Of a DNA stretch of 64,000 nucleotides, positions 33,308-41,916 are shown in pieces. The position numbers were made by a program, and so were the translations under genes. The stretch is from contig JAJQAA010000016.1 in assembly GCA_021204045.1 (NCBI GenBank), forward strand, positions 1-64,000. The letters run 5' to 3'. The stretch is from Clostridiales bacterium (GTDB lineage Bacteria > Bacillota > Clostridia > Lachnospirales > Lachnospiraceae). Under the pieces are notes generated by a model, which was not told where the DNA came from, made no database searches, and saw only the letters and a list, made by a program, of their open reading frames with translations. Within the stretch, counting starts at the first letter, position 1. Each line of letters starts with the position of its first letter.

Positions 33308-34332
33308 AAGCTCACTCCCTTTTCGCCTGCCTCGATCTGACCGACCACATACGGAGTTTCCCCGGCCGCGAGCATCGCCGCCATCGCCGCTTCTGCGTCC
33401 GCCGGATCGACAGCCACGATCATACCGATGCCCATGTTGAACGTGTTGTACATCATGGTCTCCGCGATATCGCCCTTTCGCGCCAGCAGTCCGAAGATCG
33501 CCGGAACCTCATAACTGTCCTTTCTGATCACGGCACGGGTGCCGTCTTTCAGCATGCGCGGAACATTCTCATAGAAACCGCCGCCGGTAATATGGCTGCA
33601 GGCTTTCACGCGCACGCCGGCATTTCTCACGCTCTTGAGCGCTTTCACATAGATCCGCGTCGGAGCCAGCAGCGTCTCGCCAAGCGTCGCGCCGAGCTCG
33701 TCGTAATACGCAGCCAGCCCTTCTTTCGTCATCTCTTTCTCAAATACTTTCCGCACCAGCGAAAAGCCGTTGGAATGTACGCCCGAGGAAGCCATGCCGA
33801 TCAACACGTCGCCCGGCGCGAGCGTGCTGCCGTCGATCATATCCTTTTTGTCGCACACGCCCACGGCAAATCCGGCGAGATCATAATCTTCCTCCGGCAT
33901 CAGCCCCGGATGCTCCGCGGTTTCGCCGCCGATCAGCGCCGCTTCCGACTGCAGGCACCCCTCCGCGACGCCCTTGACGATCTCGGCGATCTTTTCCGGA
34001 TAATTCTTCCCACAGGCAATATAATCGAGGAAAAACAGCGGCTCACCACCGGCGCAGGCAATGTCGTTGACGCACATCGCCACAGCGTCGATGCCGATCG
34101 TGTCATGCTTGTCCATGATGATCGCCAGCTTCACCTTCGTCCCACAGCCGTCCGTCCCGGACAGCAGCACCGGCTCTTCCATCTCCTTAATCTTTGCCAG
34201 GGAAAACGCCCCCGAAAAGCCGCCCAGGCCTCCGAGAACCTCCTCGCGCATCGTCTTTTTTACGTGCTCCTTCATCAGCTCAACGGACTGATAGCCCGCC
34301 TCGATATCCACTCCGGCTTTCTTGTAATCCAT
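33301..34332 (-). CDS. purM: phosphoribosylformylglycinamidine cyclo-ligase
   Basis: AIR synthetase of 343 aa, fifth step of purine synthesis, ATP-dependent ring closure. It begins YKKAGVDIEAGYQSVELMK and has the family blocks LLSGTDGCGTKVKLA, GIDAVAMCVNDI, EPLFFLDYIACG, GGETAEHPGLM, GMASSGVHSNGFSLVRKV and ITGGGFYENVPRML. The ATG at 34332 has GAGGAGG upstream. An upstream start lacks one. It is followed by the overlapping purN. Confidence 0.97.
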   Translation of the reverse strand: MDYKKAGVDIEAGYQSVELMKEHVKKTMREEVLGGLGGFSGAFSLAKIKEMEEPVLLSGTDGCGTKVKLAIIMDKHDTIGIDAVAMCVNDIACAGGEPLFFLDYIACGKNYPEKIAEIVKGVAEGCLQSEAALIGGETAEHPGLMPEEDYDLAGFAVGVCDKKDMIDGSTLAPGDVLIGMASSGVHSNGFSLVRKVFEKEMTKEGLAAYYDELGATLGETLLAPTRIYVKALKSVRNAGVRVKACSHITGGGFYENVPRMLKDGTRAVIRKDSYEVPAIFGLLARKGDIAETMMYNTFNMGIGMIVAVDPADAEAAMAAMLAAGETPYVVGQIEAGEKGVSLC

Positions 34333-34413
34333 TCCCGCTCCTCCTCGTCTGCTCTGTCGGTGTTTCATCTGCCAAAACGTTTCATTTGTTTAAACGTTCC
34401 AGCTGATCAAACG

Positions 34414-34929
34414 CTACATCTGCTTTAAATATTCCTGATAACCAATCTGTTCCAGCTTATCCGCCTTCTTCACCACATCGTTTTTCAGATTTTCCGAATA
34501 GGCCTTCAGCTTTGCCAGCAGATCCTCATCCGAGGCCGCCAGAATCTTCGCCGCCAGGATACCTGCGTTCGCGCCGCCGTTGATCGCCACGGTCGCGACC
34601 GGAATGCCGGACGGCATCTGTACGATGGAATACAACGAATCGACGCCGCCCAGATCCGAGGTCTTCATCGGGATACCGATGACCGGAAGCGGAAACAGCG
34701 CCGCGCACATACCCGGCAGATGAGCCGCCTTGCCCGCCCCGGCAATGATCACTTTCATTCCTTTCTCTTCCGCCGCTTTTGCCCACGAAAAGAAAATATC
34801 CGGCTCGCGATGCGCGGAGATGATCGTCATCTCATAGTCGATCCCAAACTTGTCCAGAATCTCCGCAGCCTTCGCCATGACCGGCATATCCGAGTCACTT
34901 CCCATCACGATACCTACCTTAGCCATCAT
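34414..34929 (-). CDS. purE: N5-CAIR mutase, PurE class I
   Basis: N5-carboxyaminoimidazole ribonucleotide mutase of 171 aa. The class I pattern GIVMGSDSDMPVM, SAHREPD, IAGAGKAAHLPGM, FPLPVIGIPM and SLYSIVQMPSGIPVATVAINGG is complete. The His of SAHRxP is catalytic. The first ATG is 4 bases from AAGGAGG and the next, at 34926, is 7 bases away, so the true start could be either. It is the first gene of the operon and is preceded by a structured leader with its own promoter. Confidence 0.97.
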   Translation of the reverse strand: MMAKVGIVMGSDSDMPVMAKAAEILDKFGIDYEMTIISAHREPDIFFSWAKAAEEKGMKVIIAGAGKAAHLPGMCAALFPLPVIGIPMKTSDLGGVDSLYSIVQMPSGIPVATVAINGGANAGILAAKILAASDEDLLAKLKAYSENLKNDVVKKADKLEQIGYQEYLKQM

Positions 34930-34935
34930 ACAGCC

Positions 34936-35115
34936 TCCTTATGTATGCGTTTTTTACATCATACTTACATAAAAACATGAACGGCATCTTCCTGCCCGGC
35001 CCGCGTCCGGACAAGAAGCATCGGAAAACCGTCCGATGCGAGAACAGGCATATGAACCTGCTTACCAGCAAGCTTGGCGAAGGTTTACACACCTGTTCTC
35101 TCGCCGTCCTGTATG
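34936..35115 (-). ncRNA. structured 5' leader of purEMND, unassigned
   Basis: The leader of about 180 nt folds by eye into a 9-bp outer stem (35040-35048 with 35092-35100, GAGAACAGG) enclosing smaller helices, a 7-bp hairpin (35018-35024 with 35033-35039) and a 12-bp hairpin with three G-U pairs (34988-34999 with 35007-35018). Part of the outer stem can instead pair as GGCGA with TCGCC, so two folds compete. It does not match the purine, PRPP/ppGpp (ykkC) or ZTP riboswitch cores I looked for. Confidence 0.45.
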
Positions 35116-35121
35116 CTAACA

Positions 35122-35150
35122 ATCTTACTAAATTTTCCAGATATCGTCAA
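35122..35150 (-). promoter_or_regulatory. promoter of purEMND
   Basis: TTGACG (35145-35150), 17 bases and TAAGAT (35122-35127) on the minus strand. The -35 includes the stop codon of the D-serine dehydratase gene, so the pur operon is separately transcribed with a leader of about 180 nt. Confidence 0.7.
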
Positions 35151-36568
35151 TAGAAGAAACGCTTACCCGTTTGATAATATTGCTTCATTTCTTCCTCCGG
35201 CACCATGCTCCCTCCGGTTGCCCAGACCAGTTGCGTGCCTTCTGTGATCACACCCTCCAGCCCTTCTTTTTTTATGTATTCCCGGAAGGCGGGAAACTTT
35301 GTGAGCATCACCGGCCCATACATCCCGGCCAGAGCACTTGGCTCCAGCCAAATGTCTTCGCAGTCCGCCAGTGTCGCCAGCATCCGAAACAACCGTTCAT
35401 CTGTCAGGGAATAGCAGCCGCTCATAAACGGTCTCATCAGTCTTCCGACAAATCCGGACGCCCTGCCAACCGCGAGTCCATCCGCAGCCGTGAGATTATC
35501 CACGCCGAAATCCTGCACGCTCACATCCTGGTTCTGATTTGTCGCCATCCCCAGCATCATGCAGCAGGAATGAGTCGGCTCAGCAAAAAAGCAGTGCACC
35601 GCGTCCCCAAACACCTGCTTCAATCCAAAGGCGACTCCTCCTGGTCCGCCGCCGACACCACAGGGAAGATAGGCAAACAGCGGATGCTTTTGATCTACCA
35701 CAATGCCCGCCTCCTGAAACTGCTTTTTAAGACGCAGAGCCGCCACAGAATAACCCAGAAACAACGTTTGGGAATTTTCATCATCAACAAAGTGACAATA
35801 AGGATCCTGCTCGGCAATCTTCCTTCCCTCGCGCACCGCGATGCTGTAATCCGATTCGTATTCCTTCACGGTTACGCCCTTACTACGCAGCATGTCCTTT
35901 TTCCACTGTCTCGCATCCGCGGACATGTGCACCATTACCCGAAAACCAAGCTGAGCGCTCATAATACCGATGGAAAGACCGAGATTGCCCGTAGAGCCCA
36001 CCGCGATCGAGTATTGCGAAAGCACCTTACGGAACTTCTCGCTGTCAAACGCCCGGTAGTCGTCCTCGATTCTCAGCAGCCCGTGCCGGATGGCAATATC
36101 TTCCGCGGTCTTGAGCACCTCGTAAATACCACCGCGCGCCTTGATGGAACCCGAGATCGGGAGCTGACTGTCCAGTTTGATCCACAATTTCCCCGGAATC
36201 CGCGTTCCTTCCTTTTGTTCCAGTTCCGCCTTCATCTGGGGAATTTCTCTAAGCGGGGATTCCAGGATTCCCCCTGTCGCGGCTGTCTCCGGGAATACCT
36301 TCGCCAGATAGGGCGCGAAGCGCTCCAGACGATCACTGGCATCCCGGACGTCATCCATCGTCAATTCACATTCCGACAATGCTTTTTTGCAAGGAATCTT
36401 ATCCGGGTTAACCCAGCCGGTCTCGCGCAGGGCGCGGATTTCCCCGATAATGGGGAATTCCCGCTCCCACTGCTCCCATGTCTTTCCGTTTACCATGCTG
36501 GTCTCACAGGTCAAAACATCATTGTTGTTTGTAATATCAGTATTCACTGAATTTTCTGTAATGGCCAT
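35147..36568 (-). CDS. dsdA: D-serine dehydratase (D-serine ammonia-lyase)
   Basis: PLP enzyme of 473 aa converting D-serine to pyruvate and ammonia, fold type [16 protein letters not shown] near residue 143 contains the PLP lysine. [20 protein letters not shown] and the glycine-rich [16 protein letters not shown] bind cofactor phosphate. The length is typical of DsdA, and the long N-terminal region separates it from L-threonine dehydratases. The ATG at 36568 has AGGAG 9 bases upstream. A GTG at 36574 is possible. It follows a GntP permease and a D-aminoacylase, so it should consume D-serine released by deacylation. Confidence 0.93.
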   Translation of the reverse strand: MAITENSVNTDITNNNDVLTCETSMVNGKTWEQWEREFPIIGEIRALRETGWVNPDKIPCKKALSECELTMDDVRDASDRLERFAPYLAKVFPETAATGGILESPLREIPQMKAELEQKEGTRIPGKLWIKLDSQLPISGSIKARGGIYEVLKTAEDIAIRHGLLRIEDDYRAFDSEKFRKVLSQYSIAVGSTGNLGLSIGIMSAQLGFRVMVHMSADARQWKKDMLRSKGVTVKEYESDYSIAVREGRKIAEQDPYCHFVDDENSQTLFLGYSVAALRLKKQFQEAGIVVDQKHPLFAYLPCGVGGGPGGVAFGLKQVFGDAVHCFFAEPTHSCCMMLGMATNQNQDVSVQDFGVDNLTAADGLAVGRASGFVGRLMRPFMSGCYSLTDERLFRMLATLADCEDIWLEPSALAGMYGPVMLTKFPAFREYIKKEGLEGVITEGTQLVWATGGSMVPEEEMKQYYQTGKRFFY

Positions 36569-36590
36569 AAACACATTCTCCTGATATTTT

Positions 36591-37964
36591 TTAGAACATT
36601 CCCGGCAATACTCCGGAACAGGTATTCAAAATCAATACCACAATAAATCCGGCAATACTGGCCAGTGTCGTCGGCCATGTCGTTGCCACAAACGCCTCAT
36701 TTACCGTCAGGTTGCTGTATCTTGCAGGCATCCAGAATGCCGCGTCGGTCGGAAGTGTCAAACCGACCGTACCAACACAGATTGCCAGACCAACCGTAAC
36801 CGGCGACATCCCCATCGCCACCGCTGTCGGGCCCACAATCGATACGGTCGTCAGCATCGCGACCGTAGCTGATCCCACTGCTGCGCGGATGATCATCGCC
36901 AGTACAAACGCCAGGAAAATAACCGGAATGTTCATGCGGGATAACAGTTCAACCAGCGCCTCACCCAGGCCGCTCTTCTGCAGAATCGTACCAAAGCAGT
37001 TTCCGCAGCCAATTACCATCAGAATGTTTCCCATGGAATCAGAGGTCTTATCAATATAATTCCACAGTGTCGGACTGACAGATGGAATGAGATATTTGTG
37101 CAGAACACAGCCGGTCACGATCATGGCAATAAACAGCGCGACATTATTGTTTCCAATAAAACTGAATAAAATCGCAAAAATATTGTCAGCCGGAAGCAAA
37201 ACCGAACAAATGGAATTGATGATAATCAATACGATCGGTAATGCGATTAACGCCAGCGTAAGTCCGGCCGAGGGCTTATTGGGATCTGCTTTCAGCAGTT
37301 CTTCATTATTGAGGATCGTCTCCGCCTCAGCTTTTATCTTCGCGGGATCCTGCGTCTCACCCCGCCTGTTCAGAACATTGGCGTACTGCCAGCCGCAAAT
37401 CAGGCTGGCCGGAAGCGCGACAACCAGCCCATAAATGATGAACCATCCTACATTCGCACCAATCTGGCCCGCTACCGCGAGCGGCCCCGGCGTCGGAGCC
37501 ACGACACAATGCGTCAGCAGAAGCCCGGTAAACAGCGCAGCCACATAAGCCGATGTTTTCTTCTTTGTGAGCTTCTGAAGGCTGGTCACCAACGGATTCA
37601 GCGTAATATAGGCTGAGCCGAAGTATACCGGTATCGAGACGATAAATCCAGCCAGATTCAGCGCCAGCATATCATTTTTCTTTCCGAAGGTACGAAGAAG
37701 ACCTTTTGCAAGTTCTTCCATGCCGCCGGAATCGCCGAGCATCATGCCAAAAATACCGCCAAACAGGATCAGCAGGCCGATACTCGTCATAATGCCGCCA
37801 AAACCACTCGTCAGATAACCAAGCGTGTCTGTCAACGGCAGTCCGCACAACAACGCCATTAAAATTGCGCAGACAAACAGGGAAACGCCAGGGCTCACCT
37901 TAAATTTAATCAGTGAGACCAGCAAAATTATCATGGTAATTACAAAAGCTATCAATACATTCAT
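36591..37964 (-). CDS. GntP family permease
   Basis: Polytopic membrane protein of 457 aa with about 12-14 segments, GntP/DsdX family. These proton-coupled permeases take up gluconate, related sugar acids or D-serine. Characteristic pieces are [24 protein letters not shown] near residue 150, [19 protein letters not shown] and [22 protein letters not shown] near the end. AGGAGG lies before the ATG. Between a D-aminoacylase and a D-serine dehydratase it most likely imports D-serine or an N-acyl-D-amino acid rather than gluconate, as no gluconate kinase is near. Confidence 0.9.
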   Translation of the reverse strand: MNVLIAFVITMIILLVSLIKFKVSPGVSLFVCAILMALLCGLPLTDTLGYLTSGFGGIMTSIGLLILFGGIFGMMLGDSGGMEELAKGLLRTFGKKNDMLALNLAGFIVSIPVYFGSAYITLNPLVTSLQKLTKKKTSAYVAALFTGLLLTHCVVAPTPGPLAVAGQIGANVGWFIIYGLVVALPASLICGWQYANVLNRRGETQDPAKIKAEAETILNNEELLKADPNKPSAGLTLALIALPIVLIIINSICSVLLPADNIFAILFSFIGNNNVALFIAMIVTGCVLHKYLIPSVSPTLWNYIDKTSDSMGNILMVIGCGNCFGTILQKSGLGEALVELLSRMNIPVIFLAFVLAMIIRAAVGSATVAMLTTVSIVGPTAVAMGMSPVTVGLAICVGTVGLTLPTDAAFWMPARYSNLTVNEAFVATTWPTTLASIAGFIVVLILNTCSGVLPGMF

Positions 37965-37994
37965 ATTGCCACCTCCTACTGTATTCTGTGATAT

Positions 37995-39587
37995 TTATGC
38001 GTTATGCCGGATCATTCGTCCGGGGGTAACTCCGGTAAACTGCTTATCATGATAAACCAGCTGTCCATTTACGAATACATAATCGATTCCCTCCGTAATG
38101 CTGTTGGAATTGCTGTATGTAGCTGTATCCTGCAGACGGTCATAATCAAAAATCAGCAGATCTGCATCATAGCCATCGCGAATCAGGCCTTTGTTTTTAA
38201 TCAGAAGGTACTCTGCCGTCAGTTCAGTCATTTTGTGAATTACCTGCTCCAGGGTCATAATCCCCTTTTCCTTGACAAAATAGGTAATCGCGTGAGGGAA
38301 GGTACCACTGGCACGCGGATGTCCCTTTTCGCTCCAGCTCCTGGTCAGGCCATCACTGCCGACAATACAGTATGGATCAAGGATAATCTCGCAAACATCC
38401 TCATCGCACATACTGCTGTAGACGCCACCAGTCTCGCAGTTGTTTGCCACACACAGGTCAAAAAATGTTTCCCATGGATCCTTTCCGATTTCCGACGCAT
38501 ACTCGGTAATAAATTTTCCTTCTGCCTCCGGCGTCTTCGAGGCTGAATAAACATACACGCCTCCCCATCCACCGGCATTCAGATAATAATTGTCATAGGG
38601 TGTCTCCGGATTCTCCATCTCCGCCTTGATCGTCTCCCGGAACTTGCGATCTTTCAGCTTTTCCGTCATCGAGCGGAAACCATTTTCGAAATACCACGGC
38701 GGCATGCAGGCATTCAGCGTCGTCATATTGCAGGTATAAGGATACTGATCGCAGATCACCTGGATTCCCTCTGCCCGCGCGTCATGGATCAACTGCAGTG
38801 TTTCTTTTTGTTTACCCCAGTTTGGTTTGCCCAGCATCTTGTGATGGGAAATATCCACCCGTACGCCGGCCTGGCGACCCACGTTAATCGTTTCCTTCAC
38901 TGCTTCCACGATCTCATTGGATTCGTTGCGCATATGGCTCGCGTAAATTCCGTTGTAAGGGGCAATTACCTTCGCTAATTCAATAATCTCCTTTTCTTCC
39001 GCGTAACAGCTCGGTGTATAAATCAGTCCGGTTGAAAAACCAGCCGCCCCCGCTTCCATGGCGTCACGCAGAATCTGTTTCATTTTCTCCAGTTCTTCAT
39101 CCGTCGCCGGACGGTTTGCCATGCCCATCACGGCAATGCGGAGACTGCTATGGCCAATATACATCTTTACATTGGCAGTCAGCGGCTGCTTATCCGCATA
39201 TTCCAGATATCTGGCAAAACTGTCCCAGTTACTCATATCATCCGGAAACCAGGTGGTTCCCATTGAAAGCATGTTTTGAATATCTGCCAGATTTTTTTCC
39301 GCCACAGGCGCCATGGACAGACCGCACTGGCCGACAATCTCAGTTGTGACACCCTGGGTCGTTTTAAACAGATGAGCGTCTTCCGATCCCAATATCAAAT
39401 CCCCGTGAGAATGAGCATCGATAAATCCAGGCGATACAAAACGTCCCGCCGCGTCAATCACCTGTTTTGCGGATTCGCTTCCATCTGTCAGGACGATTTT
39501 TCCGTCCCGAATGCCGACACAACCATCGTATGCTTCTTTCCCACTGCCATCAATAATTTTCGCATTTTTTATCAATACATCCAGCAT
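37995..39587 (-). CDS. N-acyl-D-amino-acid deacylase (D-aminoacylase)
   Basis: Amidohydrolase superfamily enzyme of 530 aa that removes the acyl group from N-acyl-D-amino acids. The zinc motif IDAHSHGDL lies near residue 58, followed by GHSSLRIAVMG, VDISHHKMLGKPNWGK and the late VGSDGLTRSW with RASGTFP. N-terminal and C-terminal beta segments form the usual composite domain (DVLIKNAKIIDGSG, then DYVFVNGQLVYHDKQFTGVTPG). The ATG at 39587 has AAGGAG 8 bases upstream. The ATG at 39605 does not. It opens the operon that continues with the permease and D-serine dehydratase. Confidence 0.92.
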   Translation of the reverse strand: MLDVLIKNAKIIDGSGKEAYDGCVGIRDGKIVLTDGSESAKQVIDAAGRFVSPGFIDAHSHGDLILGSEDAHLFKTTQGVTTEIVGQCGLSMAPVAEKNLADIQNMLSMGTTWFPDDMSNWDSFARYLEYADKQPLTANVKMYIGHSSLRIAVMGMANRPATDEELEKMKQILRDAMEAGAAGFSTGLIYTPSCYAEEKEIIELAKVIAPYNGIYASHMRNESNEIVEAVKETINVGRQAGVRVDISHHKMLGKPNWGKQKETLQLIHDARAEGIQVICDQYPYTCNMTTLNACMPPWYFENGFRSMTEKLKDRKFRETIKAEMENPETPYDNYYLNAGGWGGVYVYSASKTPEAEGKFITEYASEIGKDPWETFFDLCVANNCETGGVYSSMCDEDVCEIILDPYCIVGSDGLTRSWSEKGHPRASGTFPHAITYFVKEKGIMTLEQVIHKMTELTAEYLLIKNKGLIRDGYDADLLIFDYDRLQDTATYSNSNSITEGIDYVFVNGQLVYHDKQFTGVTPGRMIRHNA

Positions 39588-39672
39588 ACCTTCCACTCCT
39601 TCCATTTAAATAGAATTCAGAATACGATTCGTTATCGCCGCCCTGCAGAGCAGCTACACACTTCCGGAATAG

Positions 39673-39712
39673 TGTTAAGTATATATTAACAGCTGTATAT
39701 TGATATGTCAAT
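39673..39712 (-). promoter_or_regulatory. two palindromic operator candidates over the deacylase promoter
   Basis: TGTTAA and TTAACA separated by 7 bases (39673-39691) cover the -10, and ATTGA and TCAAT separated by 4 bases (39699-39712) cover the -35. Either could be bound by the divergent XRE-cupin regulator. Confidence 0.5.
39683..39711 (-). promoter_or_regulatory. promoter of the deacylase-permease-dsdA operon
   Basis: A perfect TTGACA (39706-39711), 17-base spacer and TAATAT (39683-39688) on the minus strand, giving a leader of about 90 nt before the deacylase start. Confidence 0.75.
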
Positions 39713-39958
39713 ATTTTTTCTTAATTATTTGGTCTGATTTGCATCAATTTTCTTTTTAAATTCTTTATTATTTTAATTTTTCCGAATATTATTTTTGTAT
39801 TTTTTAAATAAATGCAATTTTTTAAACATATCTGTTAATTTTTAATGAACAGTATGTATTTGAATTTAATGGCTATATTAAATAACTACGTTTGGGTAGA
39901 AGAATAATTCAAAATATGTTATACTCAAACAACAAGGGATCAAAAGGAGATGATACGC

Positions 39959-40513
39959 ATGGAGGATTTAAATATTGGTAAAAAGCTTCAAGATCTGCGC
40001 ACAAAAAAAGGACTATCCATCCGCAAGCTTTCTTCCGCAGCCGGAATTACTCCTTCCATGCTCAGCCAGATTGAAAACGGACAGGTAAATCCTTCTATCA
40101 ACACCCTTCGCGGCCTCGCTTCCGCCCTGGACGCCCCACTTTATCATTTTTTTATGGAAACTGCCGACGAACAACCTGTCGTCACTCCAGATTCCCGGAA
40201 AACGATCGGAAGGAAAGACGAGACAGACGTCTCCTACGAACTTCTCACTCCGGATACCAGAGGAAGCATCGAATTTTGCATGATGATCATCCCGCCCAAC
40301 AGCAATTCCAATTCCAAGCTCCAGAGCCATGAAGGCGAGGAGGTCGCTTTTTTATATTCCGGAGAAAGCGTGGATATCGAAATTGATTCCCGTCTGTTCA
40401 CTCTCCGGCAGGGTGACAGTATACGCATCCCGCCACAGGCTCAACATATCTGGCGCAATCGAAGGAGCTCGCCTGTACAGGTGATTTTTGCGATTACGCC
40501 TCCCTCGTTTTGA
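39959..40513 (+). CDS. XRE family regulator with C-terminal cupin domain
   Basis: Protein of 184 aa. Residues 1-65 are a Cro/CI helix-turn-helix (IGKKLQDLRTKKGLSIRKLS, SMLSQIENGQVNPSINTL). Residues 105-180 are a small beta-barrel cupin (HEGEEVAFLYSGESVDIEID, RQGDSIRIPPQAQHIWRN). Such regulators commonly sense amino acids or small organic compounds near the operon they control. The ATG at 39959 has AGGAG 8 bases upstream. It diverges from the D-aminoacylase operon and is probably its regulator. Its 3' end overlaps the convergent MATE gene by 20 bases. Confidence 0.92.
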   Translation: MEDLNIGKKLQDLRTKKGLSIRKLSSAAGITPSMLSQIENGQVNPSINTLRGLASALDAPLYHFFMETADEQPVVTPDSRKTIGRKDETDVSYELLTPDTRGSIEFCMMIIPPNSNSNSKLQSHEGEEVAFLYSGESVDIEIDSRLFTLRQGDSIRIPPQAQHIWRNRRSSPVQVIFAITPPSF

Positions 40514-41876
40514 CGTTAAGCCCCGCCCTTTTCCGCCAGCTCATATACACAAATACAGATATCGCAGCCATCATACAGTCCGAAATCAACTGTGACCAGA
40601 CCAGTCCGTACATTCCAAACAGCGCATTCAGCAAAAACAGCATGGGGATATTGATCACCGCCCAGCGGGTCACCCCCAGCAGCAGCGCGATCCCGCCCCA
40701 GCCAAAGGCATTAAACGTATCAACGGTAAAAAAGCACGTAAACATAAACGGCATAGCAAGAATACGGGTACGCACAAAATTCGTTCCCAGAGCCACCGTA
40801 GCACTGTCTGAAATGAAGAAACGCAGCAAATACTCCGCGCCCAGCTCATAAACACAGATACTTACCACCCCGACGATCAGACCCACCATTCTTGAAAACC
40901 GCACGATCTCATCCATTCTGCGATAATTGCGCGCCGCGAAATTGTAGGCAACCAGCGGAATCATACCCTGACAGAGACCGATACCCACATTCAACGGAAA
41001 ACGTTCTGCCTTCAGCACGATCCCGATCGCCGCAAGCGGAATATCGCCATATCCCACCATCAGCTTGTCCAGCACCACATAGTCCAGATCAAACAAAAGC
41101 GTCGCGATTGCGGAGGGAAAACCTACCTCGAAGACAGAGAAAATGCTCTTTGCGGACGGCAAACCTCTTTTTATATTCAGAGAAATGACATGGCTGCCCC
41201 TGGTTTTATAGAGCATCTGCAAAAAATACAGGCAGGCCACACAATTGGAGATGCAGGTCGCGATGCCGACGCCAAGCACCTCATAGCCCCGCGGCAGAAG
41301 CACAAACATAAACAGCGGGTCAAGAATAATATTCAGGATCCCGCCCAGCGCAATACCGGTGCTGGCCTTCCGGGAATAACCCACACTCCGCACAAAATTG
41401 GAGAACACATTGGATAATACCGTCGGTATCCCACCGACCACCAGCACACAGAATGTATACTGTCGCGCGTAAGCCATCGTGTTTTCCCCGGCTCCGAGCA
41501 ACCCCAGCAACGGCATCATAAACATAGCGATCCCAATCGAAAAACAGGCCGCCATAACAATCGCCAGCCACACGCAAAAAGCGCTGACCTTTCTCGCTTC
41601 TTCCTCCCTGTTCTCGCCCAGAAGCCGGGAAATCAGCGTCCCGCCGCCGATACCCGCAAGACCCGACAGCGAAAGCGTGAGATTAAACACCGGCAGAAGC
41701 ATCGAAATGCCCGCGACCATATAGGGATTGTTCGTCCGTCCCACATAGAACGTATCCGCCATGTTGTAGATGAGCACAATCACCTGGCTGATGATCATCG
41801 GCACGGCCATGATCCGCACGGCCTGCGGAACCGGAATCCTCTCAAATATCTGCTTTTTATCGTTCGTGTTGTCCAT
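40494..41876 (-). CDS. MATE family efflux transporter
   Basis: Multidrug and toxin extrusion-type membrane protein of 460 aa with about 12 helices in two similar halves. The N-terminal half begins IPVPQAVRIMAVPMIISQVIVLIYNMADTFYVGR shortened to the family pattern PxxxQ..YNMADTFYVG, and the second half repeats the pattern at FEVGFPSAIATLLFDLDYVVLDKL. It would export organic cations or drugs using Na+ or H+ gradients. No regulator or partner identifies the substrate. It begins 40 bases after the aminopeptidase gene and its last 20 bases overlap the convergent XRE gene. Confidence 0.92.
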   Translation of the reverse strand: MDNTNDKKQIFERIPVPQAVRIMAVPMIISQVIVLIYNMADTFYVGRTNNPYMVAGISMLLPVFNLTLSLSGLAGIGGGTLISRLLGENREEEARKVSAFCVWLAIVMAACFSIGIAMFMMPLLGLLGAGENTMAYARQYTFCVLVVGGIPTVLSNVFSNFVRSVGYSRKASTGIALGGILNIILDPLFMFVLLPRGYEVLGVGIATCISNCVACLYFLQMLYKTRGSHVISLNIKRGLPSAKSIFSVFEVGFPSAIATLLFDLDYVVLDKLMVGYGDIPLAAIGIVLKAERFPLNVGIGLCQGMIPLVAYNFAARNYRRMDEIVRFSRMVGLIVGVVSICVYELGAEYLLRFFISDSATVALGTNFVRTRILAMPFMFTCFFTVDTFNAFGWGGIALLLGVTRWAVINIPMLFLLNALFGMYGLVWSQLISDCMMAAISVFVYMSWRKRAGLNVKTREA

Positions 41877-41916
41877 ATTTTCCGTCCCTTTTTCGTTTCG
41901 TCATTATCCTTGCTAT

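Larger units (their letters stand above)
39588..39958. other. AT-rich divergent regulatory region of the D-amino acid module
   Basis: No gene. The left part holds the deacylase promoter and two inverted repeats. The middle is long runs of A/T without a recognised signal. The right part has a possible XRE -10 (TATACT, 39920-39925) without a convincing -35, and the AGGAG site of the regulator gene. Confidence 0.65.

Noticed and set aside
34988-35039. Guanidine-II (mini-ykkC) riboswitch before purE, because two hairpin loops contain ACG
   Set aside because: The loops are 7-8 nt and lack the ACGR tetraloop pattern, and purE is not a usual target. The leader is left unassigned.
35171-36550. A 459-codon plus-strand frame opposite the D-serine dehydratase gene
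   Set aside because: The dehydratase on the minus strand has clear PLP motifs. The opposite frame has none.
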